From UMGS1590 sp036303105 (GTDB lineage: Bacteria; Bacillota; Peptococcia; Peptococcales; Peptococcaceae), in the NCBI GenBank assembly GCA_036303105.1, contig JAXJBF010000117.1, forward strand, positions 1 to 64,000: a DNA stretch of 64,000 nucleotides, given 5' to 3'. The notes below the pieces were generated by a model. It searched no databases, was not told the DNA's origin, and worked only from the letters and a program-made list of their open reading frames with translations. Positions 34,660 to 43,638 of this stretch are shown here, one piece after another. A program made the translations under genes and the position numbers. Numbering within the stretch: the stretch's first letter is position 1; each line of letters starts with the position of its first letter.

Positions 34660-36879
34660 TCAGTTTTCTGTTGACGCATCACTCTGATTAAACAGAGGTG
34701 CCAACACATCCGCGTGGTCTTCAAAGATCGTCAGCAGCGTTTTGTCCCAATGCCGTGCGTCTTTTTCAGAACTGCCAAATACATAGTCCTCCTGTCCATA
34801 GTCAATGGCATCAAATCCCGGCACGGCCTTGCTGGCACCTTTTGTGCGATAGGCAACAGCATCCGCCAATGAAAACGAAACATCTTCCAGGTCATCATCA
34901 TTTACCCAGCTGCTTATATCGGTGCCGGTTGCTTCAGAAGCCGATCCATTTGCTGTCTGTGGTGTTGCATCAGGCGTTTCAATCTCGTTGCCTTCTGCAT
35001 ATTCGCCAACCATCTGATCAACATACAAGCTGAAAGATTCACTGAAAATTTCCGATGGCACATGACCACCATCCCATTGCCATTCAACATCGGCGTCAAT
35101 GCCTGCGTTCAACATGGCAATTTCCAAATTCAGCGATGAAAACAAAGACATATCCCCTTCTGAAGCGCCCATCACCATTCTGACCCAAGTTGGCTTTTCT
35201 GTGTCGTCATCACCAATGTATTGCAATGGATCATACAGATCTACAATGTTGTTGCCATATTCATCACCTGCTTCAATTTCTTCAATATCAGCAGTATAGG
35301 CATCAACCATCTCATCATAGGTTGCATAGTTGGACGAATCTACACCGCTGCCAGCAGCCTGTGTGGTGCCAGCATCCGGTGTGCCAACAGTCATCGTATC
35401 GCCTGCACTGTTGGCAGCAATATCTGCATTGGCAATGCCCTGACCGTCGTCAGGTTTGTCGCCTGGGGCACCGCCGCCTGGCATACCTCCTTCAGGCAAG
35501 GCTCCACCTGGCATACCACCGCCAGGCCCATTGCTGGCGCCTTTTGCATAACGGCCTTCAATAAAAGCCGTTGCTTTGTCTTCGCTGCTCATCGCCGCCA
35601 CCTCATCATCGCTGAGTGCATTGCCATCAGCATCGAACCAGGTCCAATCGTCGGCATAGTCAAGATTGTCCAGGTACCACTGCAGATTTGACTGAAATTC
35701 AGCCAGGTAGAGATCCAAATAAGTGCCATGATAACCGTTGGTTTCCGGATAGCTGTCCGGATCATAATCGATGGTAAGTGCAATCTCATCATCCTTGTCA
35801 CCATCATTATTGAGATCAAATCCCACATCTGCCTCTTCCACTGTCAGATTCTGATCGTTGATATAATCCATATACGCTTCAGACAGATAGCTGGCAAGTT
35901 GTTCTTGGAATGGGGTGCCAAATTCATAAGTGGTATCCATGTAGTATTCAAATGCCAGCGCCATGTCTGCTTCAGACAACGATGTGATTGGACTGTAAGC
36001 GATGCATCCCCAGGCGCCATCGGAAATGTCGTACTCACTGCCATCAATGGTCACCGTCGTTGTATAGCCCCCATCGGACAACGCATAGACGCCAACCGCC
36101 CCACAGGCAATTTCATACTCATAAAAGTCTGGATTGTTTGAGGTCGCTGCAAACATTGTCGCGTGAGCACCGCCGCCAGAACCACCTGTTGAAACAAAAC
36201 GATTTACATTTCCCGGCAAATTGCCCAGCAGAATGTTATACTTTACATAACGCGCTGCATTTTTCTGGTCAACCAGGCAGCATGGTGCATCGCCAGTATA
36301 GGTCACTGTGCCTGATTCGTCTTCAATGGTATCCTGTTTGCCGCGATTGCCGCAGCTAACATTGATATAGCCCTCGGCCGCATAGGTGGTCGCTGCCAAA
36401 GTGTTTGTGCTGGAACTATAGCCAGCCGCACCAGTGTTCAATATGACGGGAGCGCTGTCTGCCGTATACACCTGACCGTTGGTACTAGTGACTTCCGCCT
36501 CGTGATCAATAACCAGAGCACCTTTGACCGCCTCGCTATAGGTATCTGCCGTGATGTCTTCATCACCGTCGCCATTGGTATCAATGCCTGTCACGTATGC
36601 GCCCGGCACACAGACGGATACCCCCTGCTCATCAGGCAGCTCTGGATAAGCCACTGCAGAAACAATGGACATTACCCAGGCATCGGCTTCGGCTTCGTAT
36701 GTCCATTCCTGGTCTGCATTGTTGGCAAGATTTAAAGTGTCTTCAATGTAATTTTTTTCTTCTAAATCGGCCACACTGGCTGTCGCTGTCTGATCGTCTT
36801 CACTGCTTGTACAAGCGCAGCAAGCAAACAACAGAGCAAACACCATCAGCATCGCCATAATTTTTTTGAGTACTTTCAT
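34660..36879 (-). CDS. Tannase-like (subtype B) alpha/beta-hydrolase lipoprotein
   Basis: 739 residues. Lipoprotein signal ending LFACCAC. The hydrolase core shows the nucleophile elbow STGGSGGGAHA (S234), NVSCGNRGKQ, CCLVDQKNAARYVKYN and IAYSPITSLSEADMALAFEY, which together recall subtype B tannases (galloyl/ester hydrolases). A late WQWDGGHVPSEIF supplies a likely catalytic histidine. Two calcium-loop-like motifs (DTNGDGDED at about 100 and DLNNDGDKDDE) and a Gly/Pro-rich insert (GPGGGMPGGALPEGG) are unusual additions, and it is longer than typical tannases (about 470). It acts outside the cell on an ester not known here. It has its own repeat-type promoter just after the kinase gene. Confidence 0.78.
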   Translation of the reverse strand: MKVLKKIMAMLMVFALLFACCACTSSEDDQTATASVADLEEKNYIEDTLNLANNADQEWTYEAEADAWVMSIVSAVAYPELPDEQGVSVCVPGAYVTGIDTNGDGDEDITADTYSEAVKGALVIDHEAEVTSTNGQVYTADSAPVILNTGAAGYSSSTNTLAATTYAAEGYINVSCGNRGKQDTIEDESGTVTYTGDAPCCLVDQKNAARYVKYNILLGNLPGNVNRFVSTGGSGGGAHATMFAATSNNPDFYEYEIACGAVGVYALSDGGYTTTVTIDGSEYDISDGAWGCIAYSPITSLSEADMALAFEYYMDTTYEFGTPFQEQLASYLSEAYMDYINDQNLTVEEADVGFDLNNDGDKDDEIALTIDYDPDSYPETNGYHGTYLDLYLAEFQSNLQWYLDNLDYADDWTWFDADGNALSDDEVAAMSSEDKATAFIEGRYAKGASNGPGGGMPGGALPEGGMPGGGAPGDKPDDGQGIANADIAANSAGDTMTVGTPDAGTTQAAGSGVDSSNYATYDEMVDAYTADIEEIEAGDEYGNNIVDLYDPLQYIGDDDTEKPTWVRMVMGASEGDMSLFSSLNLEIAMLNAGIDADVEWQWDGGHVPSEIFSESFSLYVDQMVGEYAEGNEIETPDATPQTANGSASEATGTDISSWVNDDDLEDVSFSLADAVAYRTKGASKAVPGFDAIDYGQEDYVFGSSEKDARHWDKTLLTIFEDHADVLAPLFNQSDASTEN

Positions 36880-36907
36880 GACTGTCCTCCTATCTTTCAA
36901 TGCTGCC

Positions 36908-36940
36908 ATTGTAGCGAAGAAAGATTGAACAAATATTGAA
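36908..36940 (-). promoter_or_regulatory. Response-regulator box and promoter of the tannase-like gene
   Basis: On the minus strand, TTCAAT occurs twice with an 11-bp period (36940-36935 and 36929-36924), followed after 10 bp by TACAAT (36913-36908). The same layout occurs before the regulator gene at 38897-38928. Confidence 0.75.
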
Positions 36941-36946
36941 GGCAGG

Positions 36947-38200
36947 TCATGATTTTGCAAGCGGCAGCTGAACGGTACATATCACCTTGCCATCGCGGCA
37001 TTGCAATTGGATCTGTCCCTTATGCGCCACAACAATGGCTTTTGCAATGGCCAGTCCCAGTCCATAGTGCGCCCCTGTCTCATGACGTGCCGCATCGAGC
37101 CGATAAAATCGTTCAAATAGTCGCGTGCATTGCGCTTCCGGAATGGGCGCACCGCCATTGATCACCGTAAGCTGTGCAAGATTGTGTGCTGCCTGAAGCG
37201 TCAGTACGACTTCCTGCTCGCCTTGAGCATGATCAATGGCATTGTCCACAATAATTGACACCAGCTGTTTCAAGGAACCCTCCTCACCATTGATGAAAAG
37301 ATCTTCCTGAATGCGGCAGTTCAACACCAGCCCTTTTTCAAAGGCAACACTTTCAAAAGGCAGCGCTTCCCCTTGAACCAAGCGGCTAAAATTCAATCGC
37401 TTCATTGCCGCTGGCCTATTTTCAGCTCGAGCCAGCGCCAACAGTTGTGCAACCAGCTGACCCATCTTTTCATTTTCATAGCAGATATTAGACAACCAAG
37501 GATTATCAGCGCCAATCTCTCGCGCCAAAAGCTCTGCATTGGCACCAATCACCGAAACAGGGGTTTTCAGCTCATGACCAGCATCGGAAATAAATTGTTT
37601 TTGACGACGGTCGCTGTCTTCCAGCGGTTTAACAATCTTACCCGCCAGATAAACAGCAACAAAGAACAACACCACCATCATCAATCCGCCAAACATGATG
37701 GTATTACGAAACAGCGTCGTCATGCTCTGCTGCATGAGTGTATTGTCCATAAATGCCACCAATGTATACCCCTCTTTGTCAGCAGTGGTATATAGAAGAT
37801 GCGCCATCTCTCCCTGCTGTTTGCCGCTGGCAAGAATTGTTTCCGCATAGCCTTGCAGCGCAGCATCATCATACACGCTCCCATCGTCATTATCCATGGC
37901 CAGAACAGCGCCATCATCCGAAATGGCGACAGAGTAAAAGGTGGCTAAATGAAACGCAGCATTCTTTTCCGAATGTGTCATTTCAGGCGGACCATTGAGC
38001 GTTTCGCTCTCAATCATCGGCTCATCCCCAGGCTGTCTGTCAAGCGAAAACAGTTCGGCATAACGGGCCAGCATGTCTCTGTTCGATGCCGCAACCTCTG
38101 CATAACTGGAAGTATAGATGACCGCAAGGGTGGCAATAAACAGCAATGCCAAAACAGCCATGATCGCAGCCACAATCTTCCGTTTTGATTGTTTAAACAT
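36947..38200 (-). CDS. Sensor histidine kinase of the tannase-linked two-component system
   Basis: 417 residues. Two helices (about 9-30 and 165-187) flank an extracellular sensor of about 130 residues. A short linker leads to H-box SDAGHELKTPVSVIG, N-box IVDNAIDHA and G2 HYGLGLAIAKA. The extracellular domain is not recognised. It overlaps the regulator gene by 8 bases and is followed by the tannase-like gene, which probably reports on its signal, perhaps a polyphenol or its products; that is inference. Confidence 0.93.
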   Translation of the reverse strand: MFKQSKRKIVAAIMAVLALLFIATLAVIYTSSYAEVAASNRDMLARYAELFSLDRQPGDEPMIESETLNGPPEMTHSEKNAAFHLATFYSVAISDDGAVLAMDNDDGSVYDDAALQGYAETILASGKQQGEMAHLLYTTADKEGYTLVAFMDNTLMQQSMTTLFRNTIMFGGLMMVVLFFVAVYLAGKIVKPLEDSDRRQKQFISDAGHELKTPVSVIGANAELLAREIGADNPWLSNICYENEKMGQLVAQLLALARAENRPAAMKRLNFSRLVQGEALPFESVAFEKGLVLNCRIQEDLFINGEEGSLKQLVSIIVDNAIDHAQGEQEVVLTLQAAHNLAQLTVINGGAPIPEAQCTRLFERFYRLDAARHETGAHYGLGLAIAKAIVVAHKGQIQLQCRDGKVICTVQLPLAKS

Positions 38201-38879
38201 CTTCCATCCTCAATTCATAGCCCAATCCACGTACCGCTTTAATCATCGTCTTTGCGCCAACGTAATTCAGCTTTTTACGCGTGAACGACATATACACCTC
38301 TACATTGTTGTATTCCGCCTCGCTGTTCATGCCCCAAATCTTTACAGCAAACTGCTCACGACTCAACACCTGCCCTTGATTGATCATCAAATATTCAAGG
38401 ATATGGTATTCTTTTTCACTCAATCGGACACTTTGCCCATTCGATGTACAAGACAGCGTAAATGTATGGCTGTCAAGGCTAATGTCACCAAAATGCAACA
38501 TACCATCTGACATTTTAAAGGTGCGTCGGATGAGTGCACGCAACCGTGCCAAAAGTTCTTGGGTCATAAACGGCTTCGTCAAATAATCATCGGCACCGCT
38601 GTCCAACCCTGTGACCTTATCATCCACGTCATCTTTTGCCGTCAGCATTAAAATTGGTGTCTGGATGCCTTTCGCCCGTGCTGTTCGTGCAATCGTAAAG
38701 CCATCCATTCCCGGCAGCATCACATCCAACACAATGGCATCATAAACGCCACTTTCCACAGCTGCTAAGGCGTCGTTCCCTTCTGCACAATACTCCACGG
38801 CATACTTTTCCTGGCGCAGCAGCTCACAAAGCGCTTGCGCCATTCGCGCCTCATCTTCAACCAACAAAATTTTCATCAT
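38193..38879 (-). CDS. OmpR-family response regulator of the tannase-linked system
   Basis: 228 residues: LLVEDEARMAQAL, phospho-acceptor about D52 in IVLDVMLPGMDGF, TKPFMTQELLARL, and a winged helix (LSEKEYHILEYLM to AVRGLGYELRMEDV). It precedes and overlaps its kinase. Its own promoter holds the same TTCAAT direct repeats as the tannase promoter, so autoregulation is likely. Confidence 0.95.
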   Translation of the reverse strand: MMKILLVEDEARMAQALCELLRQEKYAVEYCAEGNDALAAVESGVYDAIVLDVMLPGMDGFTIARTARAKGIQTPILMLTAKDDVDDKVTGLDSGADDYLTKPFMTQELLARLRALIRRTFKMSDGMLHFGDISLDSHTFTLSCTSNGQSVRLSEKEYHILEYLMINQGQVLSREQFAVKIWGMNSEAEYNNVEVYMSFTRKKLNYVGAKTMIKAVRGLGYELRMEDV

Positions 38880-38896
38880 TATCCCTCCAACTTATC

Positions 38897-38928
38897 ATTG
38901 TATACTGAGAAATTGAAAAAAGATTGAA
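38897..38928 (-). promoter_or_regulatory. Autoregulatory box and promoter of the response-regulator gene
   Basis: On the minus strand, TTCAAT twice with an 11-bp period (38928-38923 and 38917-38912), then after 9 bp TACAAT (38902-38897). Confidence 0.75.
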
Positions 38929-38961
38929 ATCTGGCTCTTTTGCAGATGTTTCTCAGCCAAC

Positions 38962-38990
38962 TTGACAAATATTCTTGTTCCTCATACTAT
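38962..38990 (+). promoter_or_regulatory. Promoter of the PadR gene
   Basis: TTGACA (38962-38967), a 17-bp spacer and TACTAT (38985-38990), 39 bp before the PadR ATG. Confidence 0.75.
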
Positions 38991-39029
38991 AAAAAACACA
39001 AACAACACATGCACAGGAAGGAGCGCATT

Positions 39030-39563
39030 ATGGCAACCATCGATCTCGTCGTGCTGGGCATGCTGAAAAAAGAACCGCTCAGCGCCTACGACATTCAAAA
39101 ACGCGTCGACTACCGCAACATCTCCCGCTGGGTGAAGATCAGTACACCTTCCATTTATAAAAAGGTTCTCCAACTTGAAAAGAAAGGCCTGATCTCTGGC
39201 ACCACCGTCAAAGAAGGGAAAATGCCTGAGAAAGTCGTCTACACACTGACCGCAGCTGGTCATGAAGCGTTTGAGCAATTGATGGCCGACATCGCATCAC
39301 AGCCCATCCGCTTCTTTTTAGACTTCAACGCCGTCATCGTCAATCTCGACGCCCTTCCAGCGGACAAACAGCGCGCCTGCATCGCCGATATTGAACAAAA
39401 CATTGCCGTTCTTAAGGCCTATCTTCTGGACAATCTTGCTGAAAAAGAGCCACTTCCCGACATTCCAGCCACGGGCATCGCCGTTCTTAAACAACAGCTG
39501 GCACTTGCAGAAACCATCGAAGAATGGCTCACCTCGTTGAAAGGAACCCAGTTTTCACAGTAA
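39030..39563 (+). CDS. PadR-family transcriptional regulator
   Basis: 177 residues. N-terminal winged helix (LVVLGMLKKEPLSAYDIQKR, ISTPSIYKKVLQLEKKGLI) and a C-terminal helical Vir-like dimerisation domain. PadR proteins usually repress genes for phenolic acid, drug or toxic-compound handling. The ATG at 39030 follows GGAAGGAG; the longer frame starts before the promoter. The next gene, an alkylsulfatase-like hydrolase, has two strong palindromes in its upstream region and is the obvious candidate target. Confidence 0.9.
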   Translation: MATIDLVVLGMLKKEPLSAYDIQKRVDYRNISRWVKISTPSIYKKVLQLEKKGLISGTTVKEGKMPEKVVYTLTAAGHEAFEQLMADIASQPIRFFLDFNAVIVNLDALPADKQRACIADIEQNIAVLKAYLLDNLAEKEPLPDIPATGIAVLKQQLALAETIEEWLTSLKGTQFSQ

Positions 39564-39611
39564 ACCAAACATGCTTTGTCTGCATACTATGGTTACCCCT
39601 CGGTGACTAAG

Positions 39612-39670
39612 GCACAATATTGTGCGTACTTCACAGTTATTTTCTGTACGTTTATACTAAACGTACAGAA
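39612..39670 (+). promoter_or_regulatory. Two palindromic operators before the alkylsulfatase-like gene
   Basis: GCACAATATTGTGC (39612-39625) is a perfect 14-bp palindrome. A perfect 13-bp inverted repeat, TTCTGTACGTTTA (39642-39654) with 39658-39670, encloses a TATACT -10-like box. They lie 39-97 bp before the ATG and probably bind the neighbouring PadR regulator or another repressor. Confidence 0.7.
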
Positions 39671-39708
39671 CAACACAACGAAGCGTAGACCACCAAGGAG
39701 GAATTACA

Positions 39709-40992
39709 ATGACCATCTCTACTCATTCATTCGCAGGCGAAGCAAAACTTAAAGAACATGCTCAATCTTTTTCCAGAAGGGTTGAACAGATCAACGATCA
39801 AGTCTGGTTCTTTACTGGATTTGGTGGCTCTAATATGATCGCTGTTGTAGGCGATGACAGCTGCGTGCTGATCGATAGCCTAAACGGCAAAGAAGTCGCT
39901 GAAGATGCCCTTGTCGAACTGAGAAAAATTACCGATAAGCCTGTAAACACCATCATCTATACCCACACCCACTTTGACCATACATCAGGTGCTGGTGTGT
40001 TTGCCAACGAAAGCACCGAAATCATCGCCCATTCTTACAAAACAGCGGTCTATGGGCACAGCAATCTGATAAAAAACATCAGTCAGCAGAGAGGCAAACG
40101 TCAATTTGGGCCAACACTCACTCAAGAAGAAAATATTTGTGTAGGCATTGGCATTTGGAACAATCCTTTCAGCACCCGCGCCCTGTTGGCGCCAAACAAG
40201 CTCATTGACGGAGAAAAAACCATACTTGAACGTGCCGGCATCGAATTTCATCTGATCGCTGCACCAGGCGAAACCGACGACCAGCTCTTTGTCTGGCTGC
40301 CTGCTTTCAACATTCTTTGCTGCGGTGACAATTACTATGAATCTTGGCCAAATCTCTATGCCATTCGAGGCAGCCAATACCGTGACATCAGTGCCTGGAT
40401 CGACGCTCTCGACAATATGTCAAACTATCCCGCCGAAATTCTGCTGCCGGGACACACCGCCGTCGTTCGTGGCAAAGACACCATTCATGACGTCTTAACC
40501 AATTATCGAAATGCCATTTCATGGGTGCTCACTGAAACACTAAAAGGCATGGATCAAGGATTGACACCAGATGAACTGGTAGAGAAAGTCGTTTTGCCAG
40601 AGCATTTTGCCAACCTTCCTTATTTGCAGGAATACTACGGCACGGTTCAATGGACGGTTCGCGCCATTTTTGACGGCTATCTGGGCTGGTTCGATGGCAA
40701 CCCTACACACCTGAGCAGCCTTCCTGTCAAAGAACACGCAGAAAACATGCTTCGTATGATGGGCGGCGCCGATCGGCTGCTGAAAGAAATCAATGAAAGT
40801 GTTGCAGACGAGCGCTATCAATGGGCTGCAGAATTGTGTGATATTCTCCTCAATGCAGGTATAGCTGTACCTGAAGCCAAAACATTGAAAGCCAATGCCT
40901 TGATCGGCCTGGGACGCATGCAAACCAGCGCCAACGGCAGACATTATTATCTCGTTTGCGCAAAAGAATTGATGCAAAACGCTCAACAATAA
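39709..40992 (+). CDS. Alkylsulfatase-like metallo-beta-lactamase protein
   Basis: 427 residues. Metal-binding THTHFDH at about 85-91, further ligands near ETDDQLFVWLP and LCCGDN, and LLPGHTAVVRG. The segment YGTVQWTVRAIFDGYLGWFDG is the dimerisation-domain signature of SdsA1/YjcS-type alkylsulfatases. The C-terminal SCP2-like domain of the long enzymes is absent. It probably hydrolyses an alkyl sulfate or related ester in the cytoplasm, as no signal peptide is seen. AAGGAGGAAT precedes the ATG. It is monocistronic, with a terminator at 41007-41039. Confidence 0.86.
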   Translation: MTISTHSFAGEAKLKEHAQSFSRRVEQINDQVWFFTGFGGSNMIAVVGDDSCVLIDSLNGKEVAEDALVELRKITDKPVNTIIYTHTHFDHTSGAGVFANESTEIIAHSYKTAVYGHSNLIKNISQQRGKRQFGPTLTQEENICVGIGIWNNPFSTRALLAPNKLIDGEKTILERAGIEFHLIAAPGETDDQLFVWLPAFNILCCGDNYYESWPNLYAIRGSQYRDISAWIDALDNMSNYPAEILLPGHTAVVRGKDTIHDVLTNYRNAISWVLTETLKGMDQGLTPDELVEKVVLPEHFANLPYLQEYYGTVQWTVRAIFDGYLGWFDGNPTHLSSLPVKEHAENMLRMMGGADRLLKEINESVADERYQWAAELCDILLNAGIAVPEAKTLKANALIGLGRMQTSANGRHYYLVCAKELMQNAQQ

Positions 40993-41006
40993 AGCCATAC
41001 AATCAT

Positions 41007-41039
41007 AAAGAGCCATTTTCGCTGCGAAAGTGGCTCTTT
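41007..41039 (+). terminator. Terminator after the alkylsulfatase-like gene
   Basis: AAAGAGCCATTTTCG (41007-41021) pairs with 41025-41039, one mismatch-type pair, T-rich tail. Confidence 0.85.
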
Positions 41040-41069
41040 GCTTTCGCATTTGATGATAAAAAACCTTTG

Positions 41070-41099
41070 TTGTACAGAATGACGTCGTCGTACTATAAT
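41070..41099 (+). promoter_or_regulatory. Promoter of the chromate-transporter pair
   Basis: TTGTAC (41070-41075), an 18-bp spacer and TATAAT (41094-41099). The leader holds a small TGCAG/CTGCA hairpin before the ribosome-binding site. Confidence 0.7.
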
Positions 41100-41137
41100 T
41101 TTTAGTGCAGTCTTCACTGCAAAGAAGGAGGATGGAT

Positions 41138-41707
41138 ATGGGAGAAGAAAAAGTGTCGCTGTGGAAATTGTTCTGCGCAACATTCACATTGAGTGCGTTC
41201 ACCTTCGGCGGCGGCTACGTCATCATTACATTGATGAAAGACCGTTTCGTCGACAAGTACCATTGGCTGGAGGAAAGCGAAATGCTGGATATGGTGTCCA
41301 TCGCACAATCTGCACCAGGACCAATTGCTGTCAATGGATCAATCATCACCGGTTACAAACTGCGTGGGCTGCTGGGAGCACTGGCCGCCACACTGGGCAC
41401 GGTGCTGCCACCATTTCTGATCATCTGCGTGGTGTCGATTTTTTACGATGCGTTCGCCGATAATTTCATCGTCAGTGAACTATTAGAAGGCATGCAGGCT
41501 GGCGTTGGCGCTGTCATTGCTTCTGTCGTTTACGACATGGCTGCCGGCGTGGTCAAGGGACGTTCACCCTTTGCTGATTTGATCATGGTCGCTGCCTTTA
41601 TTGCCACCTGTGTGTTTGGCATCAGTGTTGTAGACATTGTCATCGTCTGCATCATTCTTGGCATCCTGCGCACCCTGCTCTTAAAGAAAAAGGAGGGGCA
41701 AGAATGA
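41138..41707 (+). CDS. Chromate transporter, half-size subunit 1
   Basis: 189 residues of the CHR family: FTLSAFTFGGGYVII, LDMVSIAQSAPGPIAVNGSII and GYKLRGLLGALAATLGTVLPPF. In Bacillota the CHR protein is often split into two overlapping half-size genes, as here. They are named for chromate/sulfate transport, but the natural substrate is often unknown. The ATG at 41138 has AAGGAGG six bases before it; an ATG at 41132 abuts the site. It overlaps the second half by 4 bases. Confidence 0.9.
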   Translation: MGEEKVSLWKLFCATFTLSAFTFGGGYVIITLMKDRFVDKYHWLEESEMLDMVSIAQSAPGPIAVNGSIITGYKLRGLLGALAATLGTVLPPFLIICVVSIFYDAFADNFIVSELLEGMQAGVGAVIASVVYDMAAGVVKGRSPFADLIMVAAFIATCVFGISVVDIVIVCIILGILRTLLLKKKEGQE

Positions 41708-42270
41708 TCTATTTACAATTATTCATCAGTTTCTTTAAGGTTGGGCTGTTTAGTTTTGGCGGCGGCTATGCTGCACTGCCGCTCATCCAAGATCAAATCG
41801 TCACCAACAACGGCTGGATCAGCATGGAAGAATTCACCCACCTGATCACCATTTCGCAAATGACGCCGGGGCCAATCGCCATCAACGCCGCCACCTTTGT
41901 CGGCATCAAAGTAGCTGGTCTGCCTGGAGCCATCCTGGCAACCGTTGGCTGTATCGCCCCTTCCTGTATCATTGTGACGATACTTGCTATTCTCTATCTC
42001 AAATATCGCAATGCCAGCGGTCTCAAAAGCATTCTCAGCACGCTGCGTCCAGCAACAGTGGCCCTCATTGGGTCAGCTGGGGTCTCCATTTTGATCACAG
42101 CGTTCTGGGGCAGCGATGCAATCATTGACTTTGCACAAACGAACTGGCTCATGATCGTCATTTTCGCACTCTGCTTTGTGCTTTTGCGTAAAACAAAATT
42201 TGGTGCTGTGCCAATCATGATTTTGGCAGGCGTCATCAAGCTCTGCCTGGCACTGCTCGGCATCGGTTAA
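41704..42270 (+). CDS. Chromate transporter, half-size subunit 2
   Basis: 188 residues, same family: FKVGLFSFGGGYAALPLIQ, HLITISQMTPGPIAINAATF, GLPGAILATVGCIAPS. It is coupled to subunit 1 (ATGA overlap); the two form one carrier. A terminator follows. Confidence 0.9.
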   Translation: MIYLQLFISFFKVGLFSFGGGYAALPLIQDQIVTNNGWISMEEFTHLITISQMTPGPIAINAATFVGIKVAGLPGAILATVGCIAPSCIIVTILAILYLKYRNASGLKSILSTLRPATVALIGSAGVSILITAFWGSDAIIDFAQTNWLMIVIFALCFVLLRKTKFGAVPIMILAGVIKLCLALLGIG

Positions 42271-42275
42271 GAATA

Positions 42276-42305
42276 AAGCTCTCCGTTTTCCGGGGAGCTT
42301 TTTTT
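42276..42305 (+). terminator. Terminator after chromate-transporter genes
   Basis: AAGCTCTCCG (42276-42285) pairs with CGGGGAGCTT (42291-42300), followed by Ts. Confidence 0.85.
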
Positions 42306-42422
42306 GAACACTGGTTAATTTTCTGCGTGTGATGATTGACAACGCTTCACTGGTTTTTCTCCACCTTGAAAGTTATACTTAAATCAACAGGTACCTGAAC
42401 CCACACACAGGAGGAATCAACC

Positions 42423-43508
42423 ATGAACATCGGCGAACAGATTCGCAGCTATCGCAAAGAGAAAGGTCTCACTCAAGAACAGGTTGCCACCATACTTGGC
42501 GTCACTGCCCCTGCTGTGAACAAATGGGAACGTGCCGTCAGCATGCCCGACATCACACTCTTGCCAGCCCTGGCACGTCTTCTTGAGATAGACATGAACA
42601 CCCTCTTTGCCTTCCACGAAGAACTGACCGACGAAGAAATTGCAGCCTTCGTTAATGAACTCTACGCCAAGGCCATTGGCAACGATGCTGCTGGCGCCTT
42701 TGCCGCCGCAGACACAAAGATCCGCGACTATCCCCACTGTCATCGCCTGATCTATACCGCCGCCACCATGCTCCATGCCGCGCTTACCCTCTCTACCCTG
42801 CCAGCCAATGAAAAATCATCATACACAGAAAAAATCATCGCCTGGTTTGACCGCAGCGCCGAAAGCGAAGACGACGCTTTACGTCTCGCCTCACGCTGGC
42901 AGCTGGCAACCCTGGCCTTAAGCAGCGGCGACCTCGACCGCGCCGAGCAGCTGATCGATCAGCTGCCAGACACAGACACTGACAGAAACCTGCTCACCAT
43001 CCGCCTGCTGGCTGCTCGCGAAGCCTACGACGAGGCAGCCTTGATGAGCGAATCCCAGGTTCTTGCAAAAGTTATTGCTTTACACACCCAACTGATGCAG
43101 TTGATTGAATTTGAAGTGAAAGCCGGCCACGACGATGAAGCCGCCGCCATCGCTCAATTGACCGAGCAACTGATCACCCTCTTCGGACTCTGGCCTCATG
43201 AGGCGGCGAGCCCACACCTCGTGCTGGCACTCATGCAAAAAGACCGTGCCGCCGCTTTGCATGCCATCAATACCGTTTTCTCTGCACTTCAAACACCTTG
43301 GAACAGCGGCAGCAGCTTGCCCCAGTTCTATCGCCTCGCTGCTGCTGATCGACTGCCAGACATCACAACCACCTTCACCACTGCTTTCGTACGAGAAATG
43401 CAAACTCAATCAGAATACGATTTTCTGCGCAATGATCCAGCCTTTCAAGCGCTGCTTTCAAACATGGTAAACACATGGCAACTACCATCTTTAGCGGTCG
43501 ACAAATAA
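42423..43508 (+). CDS. XRE-family regulator with helical C-terminal domain
   Basis: 361 residues. N-terminal helix-turn-helix IGEQIRSYRKEKGLTQEQVATILGVTAPAVNKWERAVSMPD is written here in parts: LTQEQVATILG and APAVNKWERA are the key helices. The remaining 290 residues are Ala/Leu-rich helices that look like tetratricopeptide-type repeats (LATLALSSGDLDRAEQLIDQ). This design is common for peptide- or stress-responsive regulators, but the target is unknown. AGGAGG precedes the ATG. It stands alone. Confidence 0.82.
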   Translation: MNIGEQIRSYRKEKGLTQEQVATILGVTAPAVNKWERAVSMPDITLLPALARLLEIDMNTLFAFHEELTDEEIAAFVNELYAKAIGNDAAGAFAAADTKIRDYPHCHRLIYTAATMLHAALTLSTLPANEKSSYTEKIIAWFDRSAESEDDALRLASRWQLATLALSSGDLDRAEQLIDQLPDTDTDRNLLTIRLLAAREAYDEAALMSESQVLAKVIALHTQLMQLIEFEVKAGHDDEAAAIAQLTEQLITLFGLWPHEAASPHLVLALMQKDRAAALHAINTVFSALQTPWNSGSSLPQFYRLAAADRLPDITTTFTTAFVREMQTQSEYDFLRNDPAFQALLSNMVNTWQLPSLAVDK

Positions 43509-43638
43509 CAAGCTCTGCAAAACGCTCTGGCAAGAATCATTCTCCTAATGTTTTTTATTGAACGGTCTTGTCCTATACAATTGAAAAGTGTTATGATGAA
43601 TACACGTAATCAATTTGTTTTATGGACGGGGGATTCCT

